DNA from: Pseudomonas putida
GTDB taxonomy: Bacteria; Pseudomonadota; Gammaproteobacteria; Pseudomonadales; Pseudomonadaceae
Reading direction: 5' to 3'
Assembly (NCBI RefSeq): GCF_002906855.1
Contig: NZ_MINI01000048.1
Span: 806,001 to 870,000, forward strand
Length of the DNA: 64,000 bases
The notes under the pieces were generated by a model. That model had not been told where the DNA came from. It saw nothing but the letters and a program-made list of their open reading frames with translations, and searched no databases. Shown in pieces: positions 37,071 through 45,159 of the stretch (position 1 is its first letter; each line of letters opens with the position of its first letter). The translations under genes were made by a program, and so were the position numbers.

Positions 37071-37124
37071 CGATCCCTGTAGGAGCGGGCTTGTCCCGCG
37101 AAAGGGCCGGTGAAGCTTACGCGA

Positions 37125-37871
37125 TCAACGCTTGGCCTGACGCTGCCGCACGGCCTCGAACAGACACACGCCCGTCGCCACCGACACGTTCAGGCTGCTG
37201 ACGCTACCGCTCATCGGCAACTTCACCAGGAAATCGCAATGCTCGCGGGTCAGTCGGCGCATGCCCTTGCCTTCCGCGCCCATGATCATCACCAGCGGGC
37301 CGGTCAGGTCCTGCTGGTAGATCTCCTGTTCAGCCTCGCCAGCGGTACCCACCACCCACAGGCCGCGCTGCTGCAGTTTCTCCAGCGTGCGCGCCAGGTT
37401 GGTCACGGCCACTAGCGGAATCACCTCCGCCGCACCGCAGGCCACCTTGCGCACTACCGGCGTCAGGGTAGCCGACTTGTCCTTGGGCACGATCACCGCC
37501 GTGGCGCCAGCCGCATCGGCGGTGCGCAGGCAAGCGCCAAGGTTGTGCGGGTCGGTCACGCCGTCCAGCACCAGGATCAGCGGCGGGGTTTCGCTGCGCT
37601 CGAGCAGCTCCTCGAGCATCAACTCGCCCCACACCTGGCTCGGGCTCACCTCGGCGACCACGCCCTGGTGCACGCCTTCGACCCAGGCATCCAGCTCACG
37701 GCGCTCGGCTTGGCCAACCGGCACGCGGTTTTCCGCGGCCAGTTCCAGCAACGCCTGGATGCGCGGCTCGCTGCGCCCTTCCGACAGCCAGATCTGCTTG
37801 ACCCGCTTCGGATGGTGCTGCAGCAGTGCCTGCACGGCGTGCACGCCGTAGATCTTTTCCAGCTGACTCAT
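37125..37871 (-). CDS. rlmB: 23S rRNA (guanosine-2251-2'-O)-methyltransferase
   Basis: A 248-residue SpoU (SPOUT) methyltransferase acting on the P-loop of 23S rRNA. The N-terminal substrate domain begins LEKIYGVHAVQALLQHHP. Motifs 1-3 of the trefoil-knot domain are HNLGACLRTADAAGA, IMGAEGKGMRRLT and LPMSGSVSSLNVSVA. The start overlaps the rnr stop by four bases-type coupling (ATGA), so rnr and rlmB are co-transcribed, as in E. coli. Confidence 0.96.
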   Translation of the reverse strand: MSQLEKIYGVHAVQALLQHHPKRVKQIWLSEGRSEPRIQALLELAAENRVPVGQAERRELDAWVEGVHQGVVAEVSPSQVWGELMLEELLERSETPPLILVLDGVTDPHNLGACLRTADAAGATAVIVPKDKSATLTPVVRKVACGAAEVIPLVAVTNLARTLEKLQQRGLWVVGTAGEAEQEIYQQDLTGPLVMIMGAEGKGMRRLTREHCDFLVKLPMSGSVSSLNVSVATGVCLFEAVRQRQAKR

Positions 37872-40453
37872 GACTTGTTCTTGCTCTTGCGTGGCGCGCC
37901 GGACTTCGGCGGGCCTTTACGGTGCTTGGTCGGTTTGCCGGACGACTTGCCGCCCTTGTCCGACTTGCTGCTGGGGTGGCCGCTGGTGCGCGCCTCGCTC
38001 ATCAGCGCCTTTTTCATTTCACGGCTCTTGCGCACTTCGGCGTTGCGCTGCACGGCGTCTTTCGGGAAGTACGCTTCGGCAGTCTCGCTCTTGCGGCTGC
38101 GCGGCTTAGGCGTGGCCTTGGCTTCGACCGCTGGCTCGGACTTCTCGGACTTTTCGGCTGCTGGCGAGGCAACACCACGCCCTTTGCGGCCAATCGGCGC
38201 ATTGAGCTGCTGCTCGGAGACTTCGAAGTCGATCTTGCGCTCGTCGAGGTCGACGCGCATGACCTTGACCTCGATGGTGTCGCCCAGGCGGAAGCTGCGC
38301 CCGGTACGCTCGCCCGAAAGGCGGTGGTGCACCGGGTCGAAGTGGTAGTAGTCGCCCGGCAGCGCACTGACGTGCACCAGGCCTTCCACATAGATGTCGG
38401 TCAGTTCGACGAACAGGCCGAAACCGGTGACCGCAGTGATCACACCCGGGAAGGTCTCGCCCACGCGATCCTTCATGAATTCGCACTTGAGCCAGTTGAC
38501 CACGTCACGGGTCGCTTCGTCGGCACGGCGCTCGGTCATCGAGCACTGCTCGCCGAGCTGCTCGAGGGCGTTCACGTCATACGGGTAGATACGCGCCTTG
38601 GGGATACTCATGGCGCCCGCACGCTTGACGTGCGGGGTATCGACCTTGGAACGGATGATGCTGCGGATGGCGCGGTGTACCAGCAGATCCGGGTAACGGC
38701 GGATCGGCGAGGTGAAGTGGGTGTACGCCTCGTAGTTCAAGCCGAAGTGGCCGTTGTTGTCGGTGCTGTACACCGCCTGGCTCAGCGAGCGCAGCATCAC
38801 GGTCTGGATCAGGTGGAAGTCCGGTCGCCCGGCGATGCTCGCCAGCAGGGCCTGGTAGTCCTTCGGCGACGGGTCCTTGCCCTTGTGCAGGGTCAGGCCC
38901 AGCTCGCCGAGGAAGGCGCGCAGTTTTTCCAGGCGCTCCGGCGGTGGACCGTCGTGCACGCGGTAAAGGGCTGGCACTTCGTGCTTCTGCAGGAACGCGG
39001 CGGTAGCGACGTTGGCTGCCAGCATGCATTCTTCGATCAGCTTGTGGGCATCGTTGCGCACGGTCGGGCGGATTTCCGCGATCTTGCGCTCGTCACCGAA
39101 GATGATGCGGGTTTCCTGGGTCTCGAAGTCGATGGCCCCCCGGGCGTGACGGGCATCCAGCAGCACCTTGTACAGGTTGTACAAGTTCTTCAGGTCCGGC
39201 AGGACCTCCTTGTACTCTTCGCGCAGCGCCTTGCCCTCACGGGTGCGGGCATGTTCGAGCATGCTGCTGACCTTGTTGTAGGTCAGGCGGGCGTGGGAGT
39301 GGATAACGCCTTCGTAGAACTGGTAGTCGACCATCTGGCCAGCTTTGTTCATGGTCATTTCACAGACCATGGCCAGGCGATCAACATGCGGGTTCAGCGA
39401 GCACAGGCCGTTGGACAGCTCTTCGGGGAGCATCGGCACCACGCGCTCGGGGAAGTACACCGAGTTACCGCGCTGCTGAGCTTCGTTGTCCAGGGCCGAG
39501 CCCAGGCGTACGTAGCTGGAGACGTCGGCGATTGCCACATACAGGCGCCAGCCACCCGAGAACATGCGCAGCTTGCCCAGCGGTTCGCAGTAGACGGCGT
39601 CATCGAAGTCCCGGGCGTCCTCGCCGTCGATAGTGACGAACGGAAGGTGGCGCAGGTCGATGCGCTTCTCTTTGTCCTTCTCTTCGACTTCGGAGCGGAA
39701 CTTGCGCGCTTCCTTGACTACATCGTTGGGCCAGACATGCGGAATGTCGTAGCTGCGCAGGGCAACGTCGATTTCCATGCCCGGCGCCATGTAGTTGCCG
39801 ATCACCTCGACCACATCGCCCTGCGGCTGGAAGCGCGGGGTAGGCCAGTGGGTGATCTTGATCTCGACGAACTGGCCGATCTTGGCACCACCGTTACGCC
39901 CGGCGGTCACCAGCACTTCCTGCTGGATCTTCGGGTTGTCCGGGGTCACGTAGCCGATGCCGCCTTCTTCGAAGTAGCGGCCGACCACGCTTTCATGGGC
40001 GCGGGAGATGACTTCGACCAGCACGCCTTCGCGGCGGCCACGACGGTCAACGCCCGAGACGCGGGCCAGGCCACGGTCGCCGTCGAACACCAGGCGCATC
40101 TGCGACGGGCTGAGGAACAGGTCTTCGCTGCCGTCATCGGGGATAAGGAAGCCGAAACCGTCACGGTGGCCGGAGACACGACCACAGATCAGGTCCAGCT
40201 TGTCTACCGGGGCATAAGTGCCGCGCCGGGTATAGATAAGCTGGCCGTCACGTTCCATGGCGCGCAGGCGGCGGCGCAGGGCTTCGATCTGGTCTTCTTC
40301 ATGAAGACCGAACTCTGCCGCCAGCTCCTCGCGCGCGGCCGGTTCGCCACGGTCGGCGAGGCGCTGCAGGATCAGCTCACGGCTGGGAATGGGGTTGTCG
40401 TATTTTTCCGCTTCGCGAGCGGCCTCGGGATCGAGGGATTGCCAATCGGCCAT
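37868..40453 (-). CDS. rnr: Ribonuclease R
   Basis: An 861-residue processive 3'-5' exoribonuclease that degrades structured RNA. In order it shows a helix-turn-helix-like N-terminus, cold-shock domains (GYVTPDNPKIQQEVLV region), the RNB catalytic domain with VTIDGEDARDFDDAVYC (the metal-binding aspartates), and a C-terminal S1 domain (GVITAVTGFGLFVELTDIYV). The last 130 residues are lysine/serine-rich (KSDKGGKSSGKPTKHRKGP) and disordered, as usual for RNase R. ATG 40453 follows AAGGTGAACCCCTTCTG on the minus strand. Confidence 0.96.
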   Translation of the reverse strand: MADWQSLDPEAAREAEKYDNPIPSRELILQRLADRGEPAAREELAAEFGLHEEDQIEALRRRLRAMERDGQLIYTRRGTYAPVDKLDLICGRVSGHRDGFGFLIPDDGSEDLFLSPSQMRLVFDGDRGLARVSGVDRRGRREGVLVEVISRAHESVVGRYFEEGGIGYVTPDNPKIQQEVLVTAGRNGGAKIGQFVEIKITHWPTPRFQPQGDVVEVIGNYMAPGMEIDVALRSYDIPHVWPNDVVKEARKFRSEVEEKDKEKRIDLRHLPFVTIDGEDARDFDDAVYCEPLGKLRMFSGGWRLYVAIADVSSYVRLGSALDNEAQQRGNSVYFPERVVPMLPEELSNGLCSLNPHVDRLAMVCEMTMNKAGQMVDYQFYEGVIHSHARLTYNKVSSMLEHARTREGKALREEYKEVLPDLKNLYNLYKVLLDARHARGAIDFETQETRIIFGDERKIAEIRPTVRNDAHKLIEECMLAANVATAAFLQKHEVPALYRVHDGPPPERLEKLRAFLGELGLTLHKGKDPSPKDYQALLASIAGRPDFHLIQTVMLRSLSQAVYSTDNNGHFGLNYEAYTHFTSPIRRYPDLLVHRAIRSIIRSKVDTPHVKRAGAMSIPKARIYPYDVNALEQLGEQCSMTERRADEATRDVVNWLKCEFMKDRVGETFPGVITAVTGFGLFVELTDIYVEGLVHVSALPGDYYHFDPVHHRLSGERTGRSFRLGDTIEVKVMRVDLDERKIDFEVSEQQLNAPIGRKGRGVASPAAEKSEKSEPAVEAKATPKPRSRKSETAEAYFPKDAVQRNAEVRKSREMKKALMSEARTSGHPSSKSDKGGKSSGKPTKHRKGPPKSGAPRKSKNKS

Positions 40454-40610
40454 CAGAAGGGGTTCACCTTGGGATATATAGATAGGAATTCTGGCATGTG
40501 CGTATTGAAACCGGAAATGTCAGCCTTGGACAGCCCCCGCTGCTGTGTATAGAGAGGGGCAATAGGCCTTCGGAATCAACAAGTTGAATTTTTTGAAATT
40601 TTTTTCGCTT

Positions 40611-40645
40611 GGGGGGTTTACAGCCCCCCGGACCGTCCGTATAGT
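40611..40645 (+). promoter_or_regulatory. Sigma-70 promoter of the tRNA-Leu pair, with a G6/C6 hairpin around the -35
   Basis: TTTACA (40617-40622), a 17-base spacer and TATAGT (40640-40645) with a GC-rich discriminator (GCGCACC), about 75 bases before the first tRNA. Six G residues (40611-40616) and six C residues (40624-40629) flank the -35 hexamer symmetrically. Confidence 0.75.
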
Positions 40646-40724
40646 GCGCACCACAACGACGGACAAGCCCGAAGTTGTAGTAGAGATGAGCGGCGCTGTA
40701 AAGCATCTTTTATCTCGAATGTGT

Positions 40725-40811
40725 GCCCAGGTGGCGGAATTGGTAGACGCGCTGGTTTCAGGTATCAGTGACCGCAAGGTCGTGGAAGTTCGAGTCTTCT
40801 CCTGGGCACCA
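40725..40811 (+). tRNA. tRNA-Leu (anticodon CAG), copy 1
   Basis: An 87-base class-II tRNA with acceptor stem GCCCAGG/CCTGGGC and an encoded ACCA end. The D-arm region GGCGGAATTGGTAGACGCGC is typical of tRNA-Leu. The anticodon stem CTGGT/ATCAG encloses the loop TTCAGGT with anticodon CAG. The long variable arm is GACC-GCAA-GGTC. T arm GAAGTTCGAGTCTTC. Confidence 0.95.
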
Positions 40812-40899
40812 AATATTTTCAAGTAACAGATGACCAAGGATCTGTTACTACTGTGTGAAAGCGAACGATAGTCGCCTTCTCCAGATGATGTAAAGCTTT

Positions 40900-40986
40900 G
40901 CCCAGGTGGCGGAATTGGTAGACGCGCTGGTTTCAGGTATCAGTGACTTAACGGTCGTGGAAGTTCGAGTCTTCTCCTGGGCACCA
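40900..40986 (+). tRNA. tRNA-Leu (anticodon CAG), copy 2
   Basis: An 87-base near-copy of the first tRNA, 88 bases downstream. It differs only in the variable arm, GACT-TAAC-GGTC in place of GACC-GCAA-GGTC. Anticodon CAG, encoded CCA. It is followed at once by a terminator, so both are on one short transcript. Confidence 0.95.
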
Positions 40987-40994
40987 TACAAAAA

Positions 40995-41020
40995 CCCACT
41001 AGCTTGCTAGTGGGTTTTTT
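40995..41020 (+). terminator. Rho-independent terminator of the tRNA operon
   Basis: CCCACTAGC-TT-GCTAGTGGG (9-bp stem) followed by six T residues. Confidence 0.95.
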
Positions 41021-41118
41021 CTTGCCTGCAATTTTTGCACCCCCTCCCTCCTCCCCGCGCAGCCTCCGGCATTACACGTTTGTCTGCCGATGAATTTCTC
41101 GTCACCCGGCCACTTGAG

Positions 41119-41132
41119 AAACGATTTCGTTT
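41119..41132. promoter_or_regulatory. Dyad upstream of the iron-type ABC genes
   Basis: AAACGA-TT-TCGTTT, a perfect 6-base inverted repeat 45 bases before the start codon at 41177. It is not a canonical Fur box. It may be an operator for another regulator. Confidence 0.3.
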
Positions 41133-41176
41133 ACCATTGTTTCCGAATATGTAGCCGTAAGCGAGGAAGTACCCGC

Positions 41177-42190
41177 ATGACGATTCGCCCGCAACCGCTG
41201 ATGCGCACCCTGGCCGCCGCAGTTCTGAGCCTGGTGATCGGCGCTCCGGCCGCCTTGGCAGACGAACCGGTCACGCTGACCATGTACAACGGCCAGCACA
41301 AGGAAATCGGCGAAGCCATCGCCAAGGCCTACGAGGCCAAGACCGGTATCCACATCAATATCCGCAAGGGCAGCAGCAACCAGCTGGCCAGCCAGATCAT
41401 CGAGGAGGGCGACCGCTCGCCGGCCGACATCATCTATACCGAAGAATCCCCGCCGCTGAACAACCTCGGCGAGCTGGGACTGCTGGCGAAGATCGATGAC
41501 GCCACGCTGAACATGCTGCCCAAGGAATACGTGGGTGCCAACGGCACCTGGATGGGCGTGACCGCCCGCACCCGCGTGGTGGTGTACAACCCGAAGAAAG
41601 TCGACGAGAAAGACCTGCCGACCACCGTCATGGATTTCGCCAATCCAGAGTGGGAAGGCCGCGTCGGCTACGTACCTACCAGCGGCGCCTTCCAGGAACA
41701 GGCCGTGGCCATCCTGAAGATGCACGGGCGTGAAGCCACCGAAGAATGGCTGACCGGCCTGAAAGCCTTCGGCAAGACCTACACCAACAACATGGTCGCC
41801 CTCAAGGCCGTGGAAAAAGGTGAAGTCGCCGCCGTGCTGGTCAACAACTACTACTGGTATGCACTGGAGCGCGAGCGCGGCAAGCTCGACTCCAAGCTGT
41901 ATTACATGGCCGACGGCGACGCCGGCAACCTGGTGACCATCTCCGGTGCCGCTGCGGTCAAGGCCAGCAAGCATCCAAAGGAGGCCCAGGCCCTGCTCAA
42001 CTGGATGGCCAGCGAAGAAGGCCAGCGCGTGATCACCCAGACCACCGCCGAGTACCCGCTGCACAAGGGCATGGTCTCCGACCGTGGCCTGAAGCCGTTC
42101 GACGAACTGCGCCCGCCGAAGATATCGCCAGCCGACCTGGGCAATGCCGAGGAAGCCATCGAGCTTGAACGCGAGGTCGGCCTGCTCTGA
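41177..42190 (+). CDS. Iron(III)-type ABC transporter, periplasmic binding protein
   Basis: A 337-residue class-C periplasmic ferric-ion binding protein (FbpA/HitA/FutA type). Signal MTIRPQPLMRTLAAAVLSLV ends near APAALADEPVTLTMYNG. The fold landmark RKGSSNQLASQIIEEGDRSP and the C-terminal tyrosine group LVNNYYWYALERERG match the iron/anion site. The ATG 41177 gives a proper signal peptide; the longer frame from 41090 does not. The permease gene overlaps its stop by one base. Confidence 0.85.
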   Translation: MTIRPQPLMRTLAAAVLSLVIGAPAALADEPVTLTMYNGQHKEIGEAIAKAYEAKTGIHINIRKGSSNQLASQIIEEGDRSPADIIYTEESPPLNNLGELGLLAKIDDATLNMLPKEYVGANGTWMGVTARTRVVVYNPKKVDEKDLPTTVMDFANPEWEGRVGYVPTSGAFQEQAVAILKMHGREATEEWLTGLKAFGKTYTNNMVALKAVEKGEVAAVLVNNYYWYALERERGKLDSKLYYMADGDAGNLVTISGAAAVKASKHPKEAQALLNWMASEEGQRVITQTTAEYPLHKGMVSDRGLKPFDELRPPKISPADLGNAEEAIELEREVGLL

Positions 42191-43755
42191 TGACCGCCGC
42201 CCTGTCCACGCCTGCGCAGGTACGTTTCGTACCGCGCCGCAAGCGCCCCTCGATCTGGGTGCTGCTGCCTGTGCTGTTCCTGGTGGCGATGAGCTTGCTG
42301 CCGTTGCTGTACGTCGCCATGAAAGCCTGGGAGGCTGGCTGGCGCGAAGCCCTGCACCTGCTCTGGCGCCCATTCGTCTGGGGGCTGATGCGCAACACCC
42401 TGATGCTGATGGCCGGGGTGACGCTGGCGTGTATGGTGGTCGGCCTGGCCCTGGCCTGGCTGCTCGAGCGCAGCAACCTGCCCGGCCGCCGGCTATGGGG
42501 GGTGGTGCTGTGCCTGCCGTTCGCCGTGCCGTCGTTTGTCAGCAGCTTCACCTGGGTATCGCTGAGCTCGGACTTCGAAGGCTTGGGCGGGGCGATCCTG
42601 GTCATGGCACTGTCCAAGTACCCGCTGGTGTTCCTGCCGGTGGCGGCGACCCTGCGCAACCTCGACACTTCGCTTGAAGAGTCGGCGCGCACCTTGGGCT
42701 ACAGCCGCTGGGGCGTATTCCGCAAGATCACCCTGCCGCTGCTCTGGCCGTCGATGCTGGGCGGTGCTTTGCTGATCGCCCTGCACATGCTGGTCGAGTT
42801 CGGCGCGCTATCGATCCTCGGCCTGCAGACCTTCACCACGGCGATCTACCAGCAGTTCGAACTGGAATTCAGCAACGCCAACGCCGCCATGCTGTCGGCG
42901 GTACTGTTGGCGATGTGCCTGCTGATGCTGTGGCTGGAACTGCGCGTGCGCGGCAAGGCCCGCCACGTGCGCATCGGTCAGGGCGTGGCACGTCGCGGGC
43001 AGCCGGTACGGCTGCGTGGCTGGATGCCGTTGGCGCAATTGTTCTGCCTGGGCCTGGCGATTCTCGGCAGCGGCATCCCGCTGGCCATGCTGGGTTACTG
43101 GCTGAGCGTGGGTTCGTCGGCCGCCTTCCCGGTGGCGGCGATCAGCAAGGCATTGCTGACTTCGCTGTCGGTGTCGCTGGGTGGCGCAGGCTTCTGTGTG
43201 CTGCTGGCGCTGCCGGTCAGCTTCCTGGTAGTGCGCTACAAAGGCCGCCTGGCGATCTGGGCCGAGCGCCTGCCGTACCTGCTGCACGCCCTGCCCGGCC
43301 TGGTAATTGCGCTGACCCTGGTGGTGTTCTCGCTGCACTACGTGCCGGCGCTGTACCAGACCACCGCGCTGTTGCTGCTGGCCTATGCGCTGCTGTTCCT
43401 GCCGCTGGCCCAGGCGCCGGTGCGTACCGCGTTGAACAAGGCTTCGCCGACACTCGAAGAAGCAGCCCGCACTTTGGGCGCCAGCAGCTTTGCAGCGTTT
43501 TGCCGGGTGACCTTGCCGATCATCTTCCCGGCGCTGGCGGCGGCGTTTGCGCTGGTGTTCCTTGATGCCATGAAGGAGCTTACCGCTACCCTGCTGCTCA
43601 GCCCGACTGGCATGACCACCCTGGCCACCGAGGTCTGGGCGCATACCGCCAACGTCGAGTTTGCGGCGGCAGCGCCTTATGCGGCGCTGTTGATTGTGGT
43701 GTCGGGGTTGCCGGTGTATTTGCTGACTACGCGGATGTATTTGAACAAGGCTTGA
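42190..43755 (+). CDS. Iron(III)-type ABC transporter, fused permease (FbpB-like)
   Basis: A 521-residue inner-membrane permease with twelve helices, made of two binding-protein-dependent permease halves. Each half has an EAA loop that contacts the ATPase: LEESARTLGYSRWGVFRKIT and LEEAARTLGASSFAAFCRVT. No ATPase gene follows; a terminator stands right after the stop and the next gene is on the opposite strand. The ATPase must be encoded elsewhere or be shared. Confidence 0.87.
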   Translation: MTAALSTPAQVRFVPRRKRPSIWVLLPVLFLVAMSLLPLLYVAMKAWEAGWREALHLLWRPFVWGLMRNTLMLMAGVTLACMVVGLALAWLLERSNLPGRRLWGVVLCLPFAVPSFVSSFTWVSLSSDFEGLGGAILVMALSKYPLVFLPVAATLRNLDTSLEESARTLGYSRWGVFRKITLPLLWPSMLGGALLIALHMLVEFGALSILGLQTFTTAIYQQFELEFSNANAAMLSAVLLAMCLLMLWLELRVRGKARHVRIGQGVARRGQPVRLRGWMPLAQLFCLGLAILGSGIPLAMLGYWLSVGSSAAFPVAAISKALLTSLSVSLGGAGFCVLLALPVSFLVVRYKGRLAIWAERLPYLLHALPGLVIALTLVVFSLHYVPALYQTTALLLLAYALLFLPLAQAPVRTALNKASPTLEEAARTLGASSFAAFCRVTLPIIFPALAAAFALVFLDAMKELTATLLLSPTGMTTLATEVWAHTANVEFAAAAPYAALLIVVSGLPVYLLTTRMYLNKA

Positions 43756-43761
43756 GACCGA

Positions 43762-43789
43762 ATCCAGGCTGGCGAGCAGCCTGGATTTT
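43762..43789. terminator. Bidirectional terminator between the permease gene and the effector block
   Basis: ATCCAGGCTG-GCGAG-CAGCCTGGAT (10-bp perfect stem) followed by TTT on the plus strand. Confidence 0.75.
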
Positions 43790-43807
43790 CGAACGACACA
43801 CACGAGC

Positions 43808-44182
43808 TCACCGCAAGTACTCTATCCAAACAAAAAACAGAACAATCAGTGCAATCAGAAAAATTTGTACAGCCCACAAGCGCACTAACAGCCTCTGCAA
43901 GTCGGCGGGAGCCTTTGCAATATCATTGCTATCCAATAGCCCCTTCCGAACGCTAAAATATTTCATAGATAGCATTGCGGAAATTGACCCTAGCCGCATG
44001 ACTTTCCCTAGCAGCCCAGCATGAGAATATATTTCTCTGTTCACAGCCACCATTCGGCTATTAGACAGGATTGATTCGATACGATCCAGATATCGATGCG
44101 CAACGAATATCCACACACCAAACATCAGAAAAGGCGAAATAATTACAAACACACCAAGCACTGCGAGGTGCAAGTTACTCAT
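43808..44182 (-). CDS. Small two-helix membrane protein, probable immunity protein
   Basis: A 124-residue protein with hydrophobic segments at about residues 5-27 (LAVLGVFVIISPFLMFGVWI) and 100-121 (LWAVQIFLIALIVLFFVWIE) and a charged middle. I recognise no named family. The ATG overlaps the stop of the preceding effector gene (ATGA). DNA here is clearly AT-richer than its neighbours, a sign of transfer. An inner-membrane location is what is expected of a protein that neutralises a periplasm-acting or pore-forming toxin. Function is inferred from context. Confidence 0.7.
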   Translation of the reverse strand: MSNLHLAVLGVFVIISPFLMFGVWIFVAHRYLDRIESILSNSRMVAVNREIYSHAGLLGKVMRLGSISAMLSMKYFSVRKGLLDSNDIAKAPADLQRLLVRLWAVQIFLIALIVLFFVWIEYLR

Positions 44183-45150
44183 CGCACTGCCTCATACAAA
44201 ATCTCCCCCACTCTTTCTCCCAAAATCTCACCAAACCCACCGCCAGCAATACCTCCAGCCGCTCCCCCCAATACCGCACATGCGAAAGTTGCCGTTCCAC
44301 CGGTGGGTATACCTACAGCAACACATGCGATTGGCCCCAAGACGCCCCCGACATATCCACCAACTCCTCCCAGCCCCAAGCCACCAACGAGCGAACTCCT
44401 CTCCACATACTTGGCCTCTCTACACTCCTCCTCCCGTCCAAGCACGCACGCGTTACGAATTGACAGTTCGGTTGACGCCACATCAAGTGCCATGCCTAAA
44501 TACGTACCTTTTTTTACCCAATTAGCCGCCTTAGCCACGCCAGATATTTTTGCTGCATAGCCTTTAATCTCACCACCGTGAAGAAATCTTTTGGTAGATA
44601 TATCCAGCGCATGCTTGATTTTGCCCCGATTGCGTAACCCTGACCCATACGCAGCCATACTATCTAGCTGGGCCTCCAACTTCAAAAACAGCGCTGTACG
44701 CTTCGAATAGAATTCATTACGAGCTTTCAACGTGCCTTGATGCAAGTAATTCCGGTGTAGCTGTTCTATTTCCTCTAACGTTTTCTTGATAGCTTCAAGA
44801 TGCTTGCTCCAAGCGTCACTAGCTGTACCAGCGCCGATGGAAGCACGAGACAGCAAGCTCTGCAGCAACTCAAAATTCTCCAGAAGGAACCCGTCAAAGT
44901 CACCGCCGCTCAATTCGATGTCGAGGTGTATACCCAACGCCTTACCCATGAGAAATGCCTCATGAGCAGTACAGGACGGCGTGCTTGGGTCACCCATGAT
45001 TATCAGCTCACCAGGGAAAACAACAGTGTTGACGACATGCGCATTCAACACATCAAACTTGGCCCGCTGATTCGCGTTCATGGGCGTATCGACCTTCAGC
45101 GACTCATACGACTGCGCTTGCGGATTAATGAAGCTGCGCGCCTCGGACAT
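44179..45150 (-). CDS. Probable Hcp-associated T6SS effector with a glycine-zipper C-terminus
   Basis: A 323-residue protein directly after an orphan hcp gene. The N-terminal region has PGELIIMGDPSTPSCTAHEA, then a helical, charged middle (residues 100-190; EAIKKTLEEIEQLHRNYLHQ). The last 72 residues (252-323) are glycine-rich and hydrophobic (LVGGLGLGGVGGYVGGVLG; AVLGGAAGGIAGGGFGEILG), with GxxxG patterns found in membrane-inserting pore formers. There is no nuclease, lipase or amidase motif that I recognise, and no PAAR or Rhs domain. Its start lies nine bases after the hcp stop, with GAGGTG as binding site overlapping that stop. The role is inferred. Confidence 0.7.
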   Translation of the reverse strand: MSEARSFINPQAQSYESLKVDTPMNANQRAKFDVLNAHVVNTVVFPGELIIMGDPSTPSCTAHEAFLMGKALGIHLDIELSGGDFDGFLLENFELLQSLLSRASIGAGTASDAWSKHLEAIKKTLEEIEQLHRNYLHQGTLKARNEFYSKRTALFLKLEAQLDSMAAYGSGLRNRGKIKHALDISTKRFLHGGEIKGYAAKISGVAKAANWVKKGTYLGMALDVASTELSIRNACVLGREEECREAKYVERSSLVGGLGLGGVGGYVGGVLGPIACVAVGIPTGGTATFACAVLGGAAGGIAGGGFGEILGERVGEILYEAVR

Positions 45151-45159
45151 GGTCGCACC

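Larger units (their letters stand above)
36836..37104. repeat. REP inverted pair split by an insertion
   Basis: Arms at 36836-36862 and 37078-37104 are perfect 27-base inverted copies (CTTTCGCGGGACAAGCCCGC and so on). Without the 204-base insert and one copy of the CGAT duplication, the loop would be only 11 bases, as in the other pairs in this window. Confidence 0.9.

Noticed and set aside
37922..40552. 876-codon open frame on the plus strand opposite rnr
   Set aside because: Antisense shadow of RNase R, which has clear RNB and S1 motifs.
40454..40724. Small RNA or short gene between rnr and the tRNAs
   Set aside because: Apart from the tRNA promoter and the G6/C6 palindrome I see no terminator or ribosome-binding site that would define one.
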